DNA from: Diphasiastrum complanatum | Taxonomy: Eukaryota > Streptophyta > Lycopodiopsida > Lycopodiales > Lycopodiaceae | Direction: 5' to 3' | Assembly: GCA_029204225.1 (NCBI GenBank) | Contig: CM055095.1 | Location: 24,039,641-24,103,640 of the forward strand | DNA length: 64,000 nt | In this document: piece after piece, positions 12,901 to 22,891 of the stretch | How positions within the stretch are numbered: the first letter of the stretch is position 1 | Layout: every line of letters begins with the position of its first letter | The notes under the pieces: generated by a model | Told to the model about the DNA's origin: nothing | Seen by the model: the letters and a program-made list of their open reading frames with translations, nothing else | Databases searched by the model: none | Made by a program: the position numbers and the translations under genes

Positions 12901-14752
12901 AATCAATGCGTGACTCTGAGGCACCACCCCCATGCCCCGTCATGGACCTGTGACACACACAGTCCCAATGCCATGGCCCTCGGCCCTAGTAACTGGTCGC
13001 GTCGGAACTGTGCAAGAGCACAACTGGCGTCTAACAAGAACTATGTTTGAATACTTGCTTAGTGTGGACTAATCACCATGCTAGAAAAACGAAGATCTAT
13101 TACAAGTCAAGTATTTTCATTTGGTTCAACTACAATATCATGGGCACTTAAAAGGTAGCCTACAATTGCTCCTTCATCTACTAGCAGCTATCGAGGTTGT
13201 ACATGATTGTATATGGCTTAGAAGACTTCTAGCCGAATGTAGAGGAAGTCAAAGTGATGCAACTCCTATATTTTGTAACAGCCAAACTTGTATTTAGATT
13301 GCTAAGGATCCTATAGTCCATGCTCGTACAAAGCATATTGAGGTTCTTTATCACTTCATGTGATAGAAGATACAAGTAAAGGAAGTGGAACTCACAGATG
13401 ATCAAGTAGTTGATATACTTAACAAAGGACTTAGTAAAGAAAAATTTTAAAGATTTAGATTATTGATGGGTGTTAAGGAGAATCAATTGGTCATTAACAA
13501 AGACAGATGTAGGAATAATGACTAATGGCAGACCTCCAGCCTCGCGTATTCTTTATTTGATATTGTTTGTGTAACTTGGAACCAAGGGGCCCTATCAAAT
13601 GTTGGCCCTATCAAATGTTGCATTAGGTTTAGTTATGTTAGAGTAGTTACCAAGGGGCACACCCTTCCATCTTGGCTCCTCTTTTATTTTGGTAACGGAG
13701 ATTCTCTCTCTCGCTCTCACATTTTCTCTCTCAATGTGTGCCCTATAAAATCCACATGAAAACTAATGATTATACTTGAACCATTGGTGGAGGAAGACAA
13801 CCTCTTTGTAGTCATGTCTCAGGACCCTTATTGCTACATGTGGACACCATGGATGGCCACAGCACCTTCACATGGAATCCGCTTAGGGTCCTTGCTTAAA
13901 GTAACAACTTCAAGACGAAATATTACCATGTTTCAAGTCGCGCTTTAAAGGACACAATTTCTTCTTCTGATGTAGTGCTGCCTCTTCCAAAGCAATGATC
14001 ATGCGCAAATTCTACCTTCAGTTTTCTATCAGTAATGACTCCTACTGAAAGTAGATTTTTCCACATCGCAGAACATCTCATTAATTTATCATGGCCAAAA
14101 CCCCCAGACTGACCACAAGGGCAGTTTTGATTGTCCTATCTGCTACAGCATATCCAAATAGTTCAAACAAAAATACAACAACTTTTTGTATCTGCACATC
14201 ATCGGACAAATATGAGCACAAACCAAGCAGCTTTTCTATCCAGGATCATCTAGAGGCATAGCCATATTTGATACCATGATAAAAATCCATGGGACCCAAT
14301 TATTCTACAATCATCATAGAAGAAGCATTCATCACACTGCAGAATGACCAGCACAAACAGAACACACTGTATAATAAAAACTGATCACAACATTACAAGA
14401 GAGAATTTTACAAAGAGAGATGAAATAAGAGAGAGGATGTTAGTGCCTCCTCACATCTGTCCCACAGGACTCCAAATCCTTTTCTGTATGGGAAGGACAA
14501 TTCAGTCACCTACACTACGTTAGACTCATAGGCCTACTTATTAGCATATTATCCAAAACAACTTGACGAGCATGTATTACAGCCAACAAGGTTGGCATTA
14601 AAGTACATTATTTCCAACAGTTGTGGCTAAAACAGCACATCATCAAGGTATAGAGAGGGAATGGTAAAAGTATCAAAGCTGTCCAGCTACCACCTACGAG
14701 CTATCTCTGAAGAGAAAACAACCAATTGCTGATAATGGATCACTAATCTCTA

Positions 14753-14793
<41 letters not shown>

Positions 14794-17045
14794 ATACACA
14801 CACAATGGAGGTATATCGAGTTACGTTCCCTGAAAGTTTGCCCTGCCGAGCAACTTAGTGCTCAATGGTGAACACCAATCTGAGAATGTCAACCTATGCA
14901 CATAGATAATCTTCATCTTGCCAACCACTAAAGCAGTAAATAATGAGAAAAGCAAAGGGTCGTGACTTAGCAACACAAAAGAATGTAGGTCAAGTAAAAA
15001 TGGATCACAGTGGAAAGGAGCTGTAAGTACATGCACATATGGAACTGCAAAAACTTGAACGGAATATACATCAGCTATAAACTTGAATGTACCCATTTGG
15101 TGAAATCTTTCGGCCTTCTTGTGAGTGTAAACTTTGCTAGAGCAGCCATTGCCACCAGTACAAACACAATAGCACCTATGGTGCGCGTGGAAGTGAGAAG
15201 ATCGCCAGCAGTTACCAGCTGATATAACTCATATATAACACCTAATAGACCTTTCTTTCCACCACGGGTGCCAATGAGTAAACTCACACTCATATTCCAA
15301 AACCCTTGTATCAGCTTTCCAATCTGGGATATCAAAGGAGAAAACAAAGGCCACAGAACATGAAGCACCAAAACAGTGACAAAGCTGGTCACTGTAAAAA
15401 CCACTATCGAAGCAAGACCTCCAAGGGCAAAAGCAGCTGCAGTAACCAGACTAGCAACTACAGTTAACTCCAACATGATCCTCCCAGAAATTGAAGCTGC
15501 CACAGGGTGTGGGGCACTAGGAGGAGGCATCACATATGGCTGCACAATAAAATTGGAAAGTTTATGTAAGAAATCTGAACACTTATGAACAGAATAGCCC
15601 AGAAACCAATAAAAAACTATATCATTTTCACACAAAGAGCAGTATTTAACAAAAACACGGTCATGTATGGAAAAGAATATGCAGGATAGTTTCAGAATAG
15701 ATATTGAACAACTAAAATCCAACTGCAAGCTTGAGTTTCGTGTTTCAAAGAGGCAATGTAGGCTGATGAAATGCTCAACTGTGAAGTACGTTTCAACCTC
15801 ACGCTGAGGTCCCTTATAAAGGTTCAGCACAGCTTTTGACTGATCTTGATTTAAGTGCATAGCCCTGTTAGACCAAGCAGACAACGCAATATCAGCAAGA
15901 ACATCAATGATTTTCTAAAAGAGATGAAAGGTACTCTGCAGCATATGCAAGAACCAATATCCACATTCATGGACATAAGACAATTGAAGTTGCATAAGTC
16001 ACAACTGTAGTCCTTGAACACCCATGCAAGCAGATTGACTTTTCCACTTAGTCATCATCCATGCACAAAGCAGCAAGCAAACACGAAGCCGAGTTCTAGT
16101 CTCCTTGCATATTGTTCTGGAAGACTGGCTAGATGAGACTTTGCCAATAATCTTCCGGTTAAGAACAGCAAGAAACATAAAGGTTAGTTTGAGATTTCTT
16201 GCATGTGCCCACCATTTCTGTGTATGCAACACCTGCTCTCCAGGGATGCTCTTCAGATCAACAATAAAGTCCGAATACGAATAGCCGCCTCTGGGAGATG
16301 ATACACCTCTCGATGTTAGTAACTCCACCTGATTTGCATTCACAGCCTTGACAAAATCCTGAAAGCTCATCTCTGGAAGAACTGCCAAGCTCCTATTGAA
16401 TTCATGAACTTCTGGAAGGCGATCTTTGAAAGCCTCTTCTGGAACGTACAGATTACCCTTGTATTCTCTCAAAAGATCTGGAAGGTACACAGGTCGTCGA
16501 GAAGGCTGCGTTTTTTCTTCTTCCAAGGGACTAGTCGTGTCTCGTTGCACCGTTGACTCAGGCATGCCAAAAGCATCTGTTCCTTTCTCTTCCACATTAG
16601 ACATTTCTTGAGATCTGGATGCTTTTCTTCTGGTGTCTAAAGCTAGTACTATCCTCTTTAGTAAAGGTACATTCAAGAGCTGCCTTTCTTGAAGAGTATA
16701 AAGTCTTCCATCAATCAGATACCTTGGTTCTACCTGGCTTGGCTTCTCCCTTAACAGCTTCTTGACAAAATCGTCCTTATTCTCGTCATTTGGTGATTCT
16801 ACACTCACACCATCACCTGAAGCCTCTTGTACTTGTTGAGATGCATAGATGGCAAACTTATTTGACCTTTTTCGAATAAGCTCAGATGATCCTTTCAACC
16901 TAAGAAATTGATCCATCCTCCTCCTTACACTGGCTTTATACTGTCTGCTTTGTACTCCTTTGAAAACCCTTAGCTGATTTAAAGGTGAAACAAGACCCCC
17001 TCCACAAACCTGCCTCTTCCTCTCAAACTGATCTTCCCAGACCAT
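3822..17045 (-). CDS. FTSHI1: FTSHI1 (ARC1) plastid FtsH-like AAA-ATPase pseudo-protease, 5' part, multi-exon
   Basis: Five exons join in one frame: about 17045-16213, 15864-15780, 15539-15093, 4056-4003 and 3887-3822. The protein has a basic, Ser-rich N-terminus that fits a plastid transit peptide. Next come the family blocks [23 protein letters not shown] and [10 protein letters not shown], then two hydrophobic segments in exon 3, [18 protein letters not shown] in exon 4, and FADVAGIDE, the entry to the AAA domain, in exon 5. This order matches Arabidopsis FTSHI1/ARC1. In the family, FTSHI1 is an inner-envelope protein of the Ycf2-FtsHi import-motor complex, related to FtsH but without its zinc-protease motif. 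The AAA core and C-terminus lie beyond base 1, so those features cannot be checked here. The start is uncertain: ATG at 17045 is in frame, but an upstream exon spliced at TTTCAG near 17066 is possible. The intron between exons 3 and 4 is 11 kb and full of transposons. Confidence 0.88.
4003..4056 (-). CDS. FTSHI1: FTSHI1 exon 4
   Basis: This 54-bp exon encodes 18 residues, [18 protein letters not shown]. The acceptor is TGTAG and the donor is a consensus GTGAGT. It is separated from exon 5 by a 115-bp intron. The block lies between the last membrane segment and the AAA domain in FTSHI1 proteins. Confidence 0.88.
4645..5145 (-). repeat. Chromovirus 3' LTR
   Basis: This 501-bp repeat begins TGTAAAGTCC and ends GGGCATGACA on the plus strand. 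It is the partner of 10942-11404. It carries small insertions absent from the other LTR, including about 23 bp near 4960 and CGCTACCCGAG near 5116. Confidence 0.93.
5146..5160 (-). other. Polypurine tract of chromovirus
   Basis: On the minus strand this reads as a purine-rich run, AAGGGGGGAAGAA, directly abutting the 3' LTR. That is the expected place for the plus-strand primer of reverse transcription. Confidence 0.8.
5222..5755 (-). pseudogene. Chromovirus integrase C-terminus with chromodomain-like end
   Basis: The minus-strand frame 5222-5674 contains the integrase C-terminal block ([44 protein letters not shown]) and ends with a chromodomain-like segment, [12 protein letters not shown]. 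In the family these residues direct integration to chromatin marks. The chromodomain is short and ends in a run of Asp, so its end may be truncated. The frame continues rightward as far as the palindrome at 5756. It is a decayed coding remnant. Confidence 0.8.
5756..5837. repeat. Perfect 35-bp inverted repeat inside integrase
   Basis: Arms 5756-5790 and 5803-5837 are perfect reverse complements with a 12-base loop. The arm carries the integrase coding block [10 protein letters not shown] in both directions. Only the plus-strand reading continues into the expected following residues, whereas the element itself is on the minus strand. This looks like an inverted duplication formed inside the coding region. 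Confidence 0.95.
5838..6700 (-). pseudogene. Chromovirus integrase N-terminal and core remnant
   Basis: The minus-strand frame 6197-6700 shows the HHCC zinc-binding region (HDSPCAGH and CDQCQ spaced by about 30 residues, with FYWPKL between). After a frameshift the core continues in fragments ([10 protein letters not shown], then [28 protein letters not shown]). The core Asp and Glu motifs are recognisable but lie in different frames with stop codons between. Integrases of this kind insert LTR element cDNA. This copy is inactive. It sits between RNase H and the palindrome, as expected for a gypsy element. Confidence 0.82.
6697..7221 (-). pseudogene. Chromovirus RNase H domain
   Basis: A 174-residue frame contains [12 protein letters not shown], the RNase H core [42 protein letters not shown], the [10 protein letters not shown] block and [10 protein letters not shown]. 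The catalytic Asp in TDAS, the Glu in EKELFAV and the Asp in TDHQ are present. It degrades the RNA strand during reverse transcription. It is joined to RT by a deletion: the roughly 75-residue connection normally found between the RT palm and KIAAPL is missing near 7225. Confidence 0.87.
7222..7875 (-). pseudogene. Chromovirus reverse transcriptase, two frames
   Basis: The first frame (7522-7875) holds [35 protein letters not shown] and [10 protein letters not shown]. The second (7163-7525) holds [26 protein letters not shown]-type residues ([18 protein letters not shown]) and the catalytic [10 protein letters not shown] stop separates them near 7522. The active-site Asp pair is intact, but the thumb and connection are deleted near 7225, so the enzyme would not be functional. 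Confidence 0.88.
7888..8400 (-). pseudogene. Chromovirus aspartic protease (retropepsin-like)
   Basis: The frame 7888-8385 begins at the active site, [16 protein letters not shown], with the catalytic Asp-Ser-Gly triad intact. It continues with [12 protein letters not shown], a second family block. The protease processes the Gag-Pol polyprotein. The true reading extends rightward from gag. In this copy it is separated from gag by stop codons. Confidence 0.85.
8540..9268 (-). pseudogene. Chromovirus gag remnant
   Basis: The N-terminal frame (8822-9268) has [27 protein letters not shown]-type residues (abbreviated here: [16 protein letters not shown]). A frameshift near 9075 passes to 8836-9075, which carries the capsid-like block [23 protein letters not shown] and MDSYIQEF. 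A lysine-rich C-terminal tail follows (8619-8852). Near 8560 GHRAKQC is the second half of a CCHC zinc knuckle whose first two Cys are lost. Gag would package element RNA. This one is broken by at least one frameshift. Confidence 0.8.
9767..9950. repeat. Poly-C runs and (AG)n microsatellite in chromovirus leader
   Basis: There is a 15-C run at 9767-9781, a 19-C run at 9847-9865 and an (AG)n tract at 9905-9950. They lie between gag and the PBS, in the untranslated leader of the element. On the minus (sense) strand the C runs are G runs and could form quadruplexes. Confidence 0.92.
10927..10939 (-). other. Primer binding site (initiator Met tRNA)
   Basis: On the minus strand TGGTATCAGAGCC starts two bases after the 5' LTR (CTTTACA then T). 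It matches the 3' end complement of plant initiator-Met tRNA. It fixes the element's orientation as minus. Confidence 0.93.
10942..11404 (-). repeat. Chromovirus 5' LTR
   Basis: This 463-bp repeat begins TGTAAAGTCC and ends GGGCATGATA on the plus strand. The terminal CA is mutated to TA relative to the other LTR. The target duplication acaat follows at 11405-11409. Confidence 0.93.
12010..12095 (+). repeat. Possible tRNA-derived SINE head
   Basis: GATCAAGGAATCCC followed about 30 bases later by TCTAGAGTTCAATTCC resembles pol III A and B boxes. An A-rich stretch follows. It lies in the long FTSHI1 intron. Confidence 0.35.
12712..13042. mobile_element. MITE with about 70-bp terminal inverted repeats and 8-bp target duplication
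   Basis: The element 12720-13034 begins GTTAGACGCCAGTTGTGCTC and ends with the reverse complement GAGCACAACTGGCGTCTAA. The inverted arms run about 70 bp on each side (to near 12790 and from near 12965) with a few mismatches. It is flanked by CAAGAACT at 12712-12719 and 13035-13042. No transposase is encoded in its 315 bp. An 8-bp duplication fits hAT-type mobilisation. Boundaries may shift by one base, giving a 7-bp duplication, because the ends overlap. Confidence 0.85.
13193..13490 (+). pseudogene. Ty1/copia RNase H C-terminal relic
   Basis: Translated on the plus strand this shows [38 protein letters not shown] and [11 protein letters not shown], the end of a copia RNase H. At least three in-frame stops interrupt it. 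The upstream pol is absent, so this is a 3' fragment with probable LTR remnants downstream. It lies in the long FTSHI1 intron, antisense to the gene. Confidence 0.82.
14755..14790. repeat. (TA)n microsatellite
   Basis: About 18 TA units lie close to the exon 3 splice donor side of the long intron. A short CACACACA run follows. Confidence 0.97.
15093..15539 (-). CDS. FTSHI1: FTSHI1 exon 3 (membrane segments)
   Basis: This 447-bp exon encodes [16 protein letters not shown] to [11 protein letters not shown]. The acceptor is TTGTGCAG, and the donor GTACAT follows the Trp codon. It contains a hydrophobic stretch starting [18 protein letters not shown] that probably spans the membrane twice, and a second one, [17 protein letters not shown]. 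In the family these anchor the protein in the plastid inner envelope. Confidence 0.88.
15780..15864 (-). CDS. FTSHI1: FTSHI1 exon 2
   Basis: This 85-bp exon encodes [28 protein letters not shown] and completes the split Trp codon from exon 1. The acceptor is TAACAG and the donor GTTGAG. The block matches the family's KW-x-M-x-L ... YTGPQ region. Confidence 0.85.
16213..17045 (-). CDS. FTSHI1: FTSHI1 exon 1 as seen (N-terminus; start uncertain)
   Basis: The exon encodes the transit-peptide-like N-terminus (rich in Arg, Lys and Ser, ending near FAIYASQQ). It then encodes [14 protein letters not shown], a charged linker, [30 protein letters not shown] and [19 protein letters not shown]. The donor GTGGGC follows. 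ATG at 17045 is the first in-frame Met after the stop at about 17125. If an upstream intron ends at TTTCAG near 17066, the true start lies farther right. Confidence 0.82.
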
Positions 17046-17120
17046 AGCTTTCTGTCCTGAAATATGGAGTTCAATAAGTTCTGCATTAGGTTGCTTCCGA
17101 GTCAGGCAATTCTCTTTCAA

Positions 17121-20100
17121 GGATCATAAACCTTGATGTCAAAATCAAAACTTCTTACATAACATAGTTTTACTCACAAGTCTTTGATCAATAAGCGAAC
17201 CAAGGAACCCATGAGTTCTCAAGGAGGAAACATGATAGTGTAGATACGTTAGCTACTAGATGGTATATATTTACATTGCATATAATTTTTACTTTTTGCT
17301 ATGAATGACAATAGCAAATTTGATTGTAACATTGCTTATGATATAACGTGATGAGTTTGTCTAGATTTGCATGTTATTTAACATGATAAAACCCAGAAGT
17401 GTCCATACATCTTAATTATACCTACATTTAGAACTTTTCTTCGACTAAAAAATATGCTTCTGGACAGGGATCTGGATTTGGAAGGTCCTGGAATAATGCC
17501 ATGTAGCAGCATAATTCTGGGCCACGACCAAATCTAGACATGGTCCTAAATGGCCATTCTAAAAGAAACTTTGGTATATACTTGTGAGCATATTTATAGA
17601 TATTCATGCAAGAACATTATAATAGAGCAAAAGTCCCCAATTGAGTGTGAATCTCTAACTAGAATTGCAAGAAGAATCATCAATGAAAGGCAAAGAACTG
17701 AAGAACAATCCTCAAGTCACTGCCTCCCAAGCCGTCCAACAAAGGGCTTCGTTTTTTGAGCTCTCCCTTAAAGAAGCTCTCAATCAAATTAGAATGGAAT
17801 AAAACAGAAACTTCAAACAACTTTATTAATGATCACTGAAACCAACTGTCTATGGGAACAATTACAACATGTTCAAGTACCAAACAATCATTTCACAGAA
17901 ATTCTATCAAAACAAGTAAAGCTCTACCGAATTATTCATCTAATAAAGACTTCATGAAGGCTTTTCTATGCATATGAGCTTTGGTGGTGTAGCTTCCAAT
18001 GATGTGCATATCTTTTTGATTGAGGAAGTTATATATCGAATGGCTTGCAATCACAAACAACTCCCTAAGCTCTTGCTGAACGTTGTGTAAGCTTTTGCAT
18101 TCCATGGCATGGTGCTATTCTATCTCCACTTCCTATTTCGTGATAGGAAGCAAAATATTCGCTCCATTTCAGCTTAGATGGATTCCATGTCCCCGTCTCA
18201 AATCGTGCATACTAATACATTAAATTAGTACATAACCGTGAGATAGCTTGCTCTTCCTCAAAGAAATGTTGGTGATAATGTAGTGTTGGGCAAGTTCTGC
18301 AATGGGTGGCTGCATATATCCAGTCATTGTGATTAATGGCCGAATTTATCTGATAGGCTTCTTGAAACGGACGTCAGCAATTCTTTTGGGAAGGCTTACA
18401 AATCGTGAGTTGCTTTAGGCCATTTGTCCTGATTTTCCAGTGTGCAAGCCACTATTTACTTCCTTGTCATTGAGGTAATTCACACCTTTGAGCCTCTACT
18501 CTTGTTAGAATGATCACCTTGCAAGTTATCAACTATGGCTCCCCAAAGGGGCATCAGCCAAGAATATGGGATGAGACTTAATTTGCTTCAAAGTTCACTC
18601 CCAAACAAGATGTTGATAGACATTTTTGCACCCTTTCAATTTTCAACCATCTACCACAAGTGATACTACCTCCCGAGATTCCACATTCATAAAGCAACAT
18701 CAATGTGGACATGCTTCAAGTAGTGTCCACTTTTTGTGTCACAACTATGGTATACATCTATTCTTCAACATGTTGCTTCCATTGCAAAATATGTTTTCCA
18801 ACTTCCCATTTATCTTTTATATGAGCAAGCATCCCATGACGATTAGCATAATTCATCCATCTACTATCATTTTTACATGAACCAATGGCAATTTGTCTTT
18901 GCTGATTTTTTGCGATCAACGTTGCAAAAGCTGCAGAAGTTACTAGCCCTCTTGCACTTGGTTTCCAACATATTTCAGCTGTGAATCAAGCATGGAAGCC
19001 CACATATTTCAACCACATTGAAAAGAGGTCAAAATGACTTATTCACGCCTTGTTTTTTTACTATGAAGGCAGTAATCAGCCAGTTCTTGGTTGATAAAAG
19101 CAAGTGTTTCAGCCCATGCTTCTTGAAACATGATAAAGATGTCGTGGTTTTCTACGTGAAGAGTTGGCCATGCTATGTGTGAGAGACAACCTTCGGTTGA
19201 AACTTAGGTGAGAAAGTTTTGAAGTGTGCAAAACTTCAAAGCCAATGAAGTGCAAACAACAATTAGCCTGAACTGAAGTTATGTAGACCTTCAAAAAAGG
19301 GACAAAACATCAATTTCAATGGGACCCAGGTACCCTAAGTTGCCTTAATCTCTAGAAGGTTCCATTAAGGCCTCTAGATAGTATATACAAGGCTATATTT
19401 TGACTATTACTCATTGATTGATTATCCAATTATTGGTAATGTTGGGCTCTTCATGGGAGAACCCTTTGCTAATGTTGTAGGGCTTCAGCCATTGATTATA
19501 TCATATGCTCTTGGTCATTCTTCATGGAAGATTGCTTGATTGTGTCTATTATAGTCATTCACATTTCATTGATACAATATCCATAGATTGAGTCTACAAC
19601 TCAAATCCTTCAATATTGAGAAGAGCAACCTATGTACTTGTGGATATTAACAAAGATTTGAGCTTGTGCTATTTTGATGTGATGTTTGCTAGATCAAATA
19701 GAGAGTCTGACAATAACGTACTATGATAGAGAAAAAAAAAACCCAAATTTTTTGAAGTGCTCTAAGTTGGAACTCTCCAAACTTTTGAAACATTCCAAAA
19801 GGAGCATTTCATTCATAATTTGGAACTCTACATTTTGAAATGTGAGGCAACTATGATGTAGTACAAAGTTCTAGTTCCACGAATGGAACAGGAAGCTATA
19901 CCATTTGTAGAAGCAAGAAGGATAGATGGATCTTGCACTGCGCTTGGATTCTGGGTTGGACCAGGAACTAAATGAAACATCCAGAAGAAGAAAGAGCTAA
20001 AGGGTCCTTGGTAATTCACCTTCTCCAATATCTAAAGTCGATGATGGTTAAATACCTCTCTTCATCATTTATATATGTTGTACTCTCCACATTGCAACTA

Positions 20101-22121
20101 AAGAGAGCTATGAGGTCAACTATGATTGCTAATGTGAGCTTACATGTATATTCTCTCCATCTCTATTTAAATTGTGAATAAATGTTGTGTGCTCTTATTG
20201 TCTAACAATAATATAACAATCCAATTTCATTGTATTGTAAGGCTCCATCTTTAACACATTTGATAGTTGGTTTCTATCCTATCCTAATCGAAATACATGT
20301 GGCTATCATCTCTTATCACTTTTGATTTGTGGTTGGTAACGATCCAATTTCATTGTACTAAGAGGCTCCATCTTTAACACACTTAATAGTTGGTTTCAAA
20401 ATAATCTCTAATCTATTTTACATATATGTCACTAGTATCTCTTATGAGTTTTGATCCACAATTTTGGTATAATATCATGCCTTTGCGTGTCTCCTTCGGC
20501 CCTTACTACGGGAAAGGCCTTCCCGCTGGGAAATGGCAAGTGTGAGATTTAGTCGGACCTTTAAGTAAGGCATGACCATGGGGGAAAGACCAGGACTGTG
20601 AATTAAGGTGTAGGTGTCAGTCCAGCATTGACTATTCACATGAAAGTTTTAATGGAAGATTTTAGTATGTGGGAGACAGAGGCAAATTATGCAATTTCAA
20701 GCAGCTGCCAAATACAAAGGAAAAATGAGCTCTTGGCAAGAAAGCAAAAGCTTCTCAAACTAAAATGCCATACACCCATGGATATTAAGGTGACCAAAGG
20801 TGACCAAAGGCAAAGAAGAAAGCTCTCACACCGACAAGCCGGAAGAATTAAATGTTACAGTTGGAAAATTGATTCGAAAAGCAAAAATGTCACACCAAAA
20901 GAATCAAAGTGCAGCCTTGAGCCTAGTTCCAACACACCACTTACCTTTGAGAAAGAAACTAGACGCTGCTGATGAAGGACAACATTGGGCGGCAGCAGCG
21001 GGCCACATTTTGTGAACACGGCAACTCGAAGTGGGTATACGGGCATTCAGAAGAATTGAGCATGCAAATTCAGCCCGAAACAATGGAACTAACTCCAACA
21101 GCAGAGACGAGATTCTGCTACCCAAGACAGTGATGAATAGGTAGATATGTTAAGGAGTTGCTTCTGCTACTCTGATTATACTTCATCGCACAAAAAAACA
21201 GCGAGAGAGATGGAGCAAGCTCCATGAATTAGTTTGGCATTGGCGAGACCGTTTGAGAGAGAATCAGAGAGAAGAAACAGTGAGCGAGGACGAAGAGGGC
21301 AGGTGAGAGAGAGAATGCGTGTAGAAGGGAGAGCGTAGAGTGCAGTAGAGGGGAGAGCGAGAGCTATTTAGTTATTGTTAGGGTACTTTTAGGGTTAGAG
21401 TGGTTTTAGGGCTTTTAGAAAGAAAAATATGCATAAAGTGAGGTGTAGAGAGAGAATGCATGGTCTTAATGGTTAAAAGCAAATTTCTTTGTTTTGATTT
21501 GTGCATATAAATTAGGGTTTTTGACTTATCTTGACCACATATGGATGACATGTTTTGGCCACATGTCGACACAATTCACGAAATCAATTGCATGTTGTCT
21601 TCTATTTGGTGAATGTTTTTAATCGTGGGAGAGATCCCCTGGAATCAAAAGAAGTTTTCTAAGAAAGAGAATTTGTTGAGATGAACTAGATTGATGATGG
21701 TGTTTATGAAATTTAGGGTGAAGATACAAAAACTTTACAGAATGTCATTTAAGAAAGAAAAAAGAAAAGTTGCTATAGGGTTTAAAGCTTTTCGTGTATT
21801 TTTTTTTTTTGAGAGAGAGAGAGAGCTGATTTTCATATACTCATGGCTACCTCACGAGAGAGGCACTCTATGTATGTTTTCGGTTATGTGAGGTGGGAGT
21901 GTATCTTGGAGCCGCGCAGGCAATCAAGCTCGGTGTGCTTCCAACCACACATTTTTTGGCCTTGACTTGCAAAGGCAATACTTGTGAAAAGTTGGAAAAA
22001 TTGGCAAAAGCTTGAGTATTTTGCATATCCTTGTACATATGGAAATCTCACACGTGGAGCAAATCATGTTAGATCTATGTTGACGTAGGAGTACTTGAAA
22101 TTTTGTAGACATCTATCCACA
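17121..22121. other. Upstream region of FTSHI1; no gene recognised
   Basis: Five kilobases carry only short, low-complexity open frames. A 123-bp tandem duplication lies at 20219-20463, and AG-rich leader-like sequence lies near 21180-21360. The FTSHI1 promoter should lie here, but I see no TATA box that I would place with confidence. Transposon relics too decayed to recognise are likely. Confidence 0.5.
20219..20463 (+). repeat. 123-bp imperfect tandem duplication
   Basis: Two copies start ATCCAATTTCATTGTA at 20219 and 20342 and share GGCTCCATCTTTAACACA and ATAGTTGGTTTC. They are clearly diverged, so the duplication is old. Confidence 0.8.
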
Positions 22122-22769
22122 TGTTAGTAGGAGATAGGCCCAATATTAACTATAGGGGTAAAATAGGAAAGTATGCATGTAAAGTCATGATTAGGCCAAA
22201 AGTAGGATTTGATGTGGCTCAAGCTAGGTTAGGCTTGTTACATTTGTCATGATGAGGTTTGATGTGTGACACTTCCCTATGTGTTGGCATGAGAGCTAGT
22301 GACCAATCAAAAGCTAGAAATCCATCAAATTGGTCCAATCAAGTTTGAGGGTCAATAAGTCACTAAGCCAATCATATTTAGATGAGAAAAATAAGGGGTC
22401 CAGTCATGTTTCACTCCCCTTAATAGTTGCTTCTCATATGTGTCTTAGATCAATTCTATCTGAGTTTTTTGGAGTTAATGAGATTTGCTACATTTTCAAA
22501 TTGGTTTCCTCTCTCTACCCAAGAATTAATTGTTGATTTCTCTCTCTACTCGAGAGCAAGGCTTTTCCACACTTAATTTTTTCTTTGACAAGTCTCCACA
22601 CATGTGAATGTACTTGTATGCTTGATATATGCATGTTACAAAGTGCTCTTGCCTTAGTTTTTTGAGCTAGATCTTGATTATCAATCTATGCTTGATCTTT
22701 GTGCAATCACCAAGTCTTAGGAGATCATAATCACACTTTAGGGCACTTTCACACATGTGAAATTCAACA
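22122..22769 (+). repeat. Plus-strand copia-type LTR (family E)
   Basis: A 648-bp segment starts TGTTAGTAGGAG and ends AAATTCAACA, followed at once by a perfect Met-tRNA PBS at 22770. Its 3' end resembles the end of the family C LTR at 51780 (shared CTTAGGAGATCA and a CACRTGTGAATTC-like end). The rest of the element is missing: only about 110 bp of leader follows, then copia B begins. The left boundary is inferred from the TG and could be off. Confidence 0.6.
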
Positions 22770-22782
22770 TGGTATCAGAGCC
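22770..22782 (+). other. Primer binding site of LTR family E
   Basis: TGGTATCAGAGCC, complementary to the 3' end of initiator-Met tRNA, abuts the LTR terminal CA. It fixes this fragment as plus strand. Confidence 0.9.
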
Positions 22783-22891
22783 TACCTCAGATATCCATGC
22801 ATACATCAAGAGTGATGAAAAATTTGCCTTGAAATCACAATCTAGAGAGTGCAATTGCATCTCTATGGCTATCAAGGCGATTTTTGGGTCA

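Noticed and set aside
15999-16212. Continuation of FTSHI1 exon 1 as coding
   Set aside because: Family similarity ends at HTQKW, where a GT donor lies. The frame beyond is intron 1.
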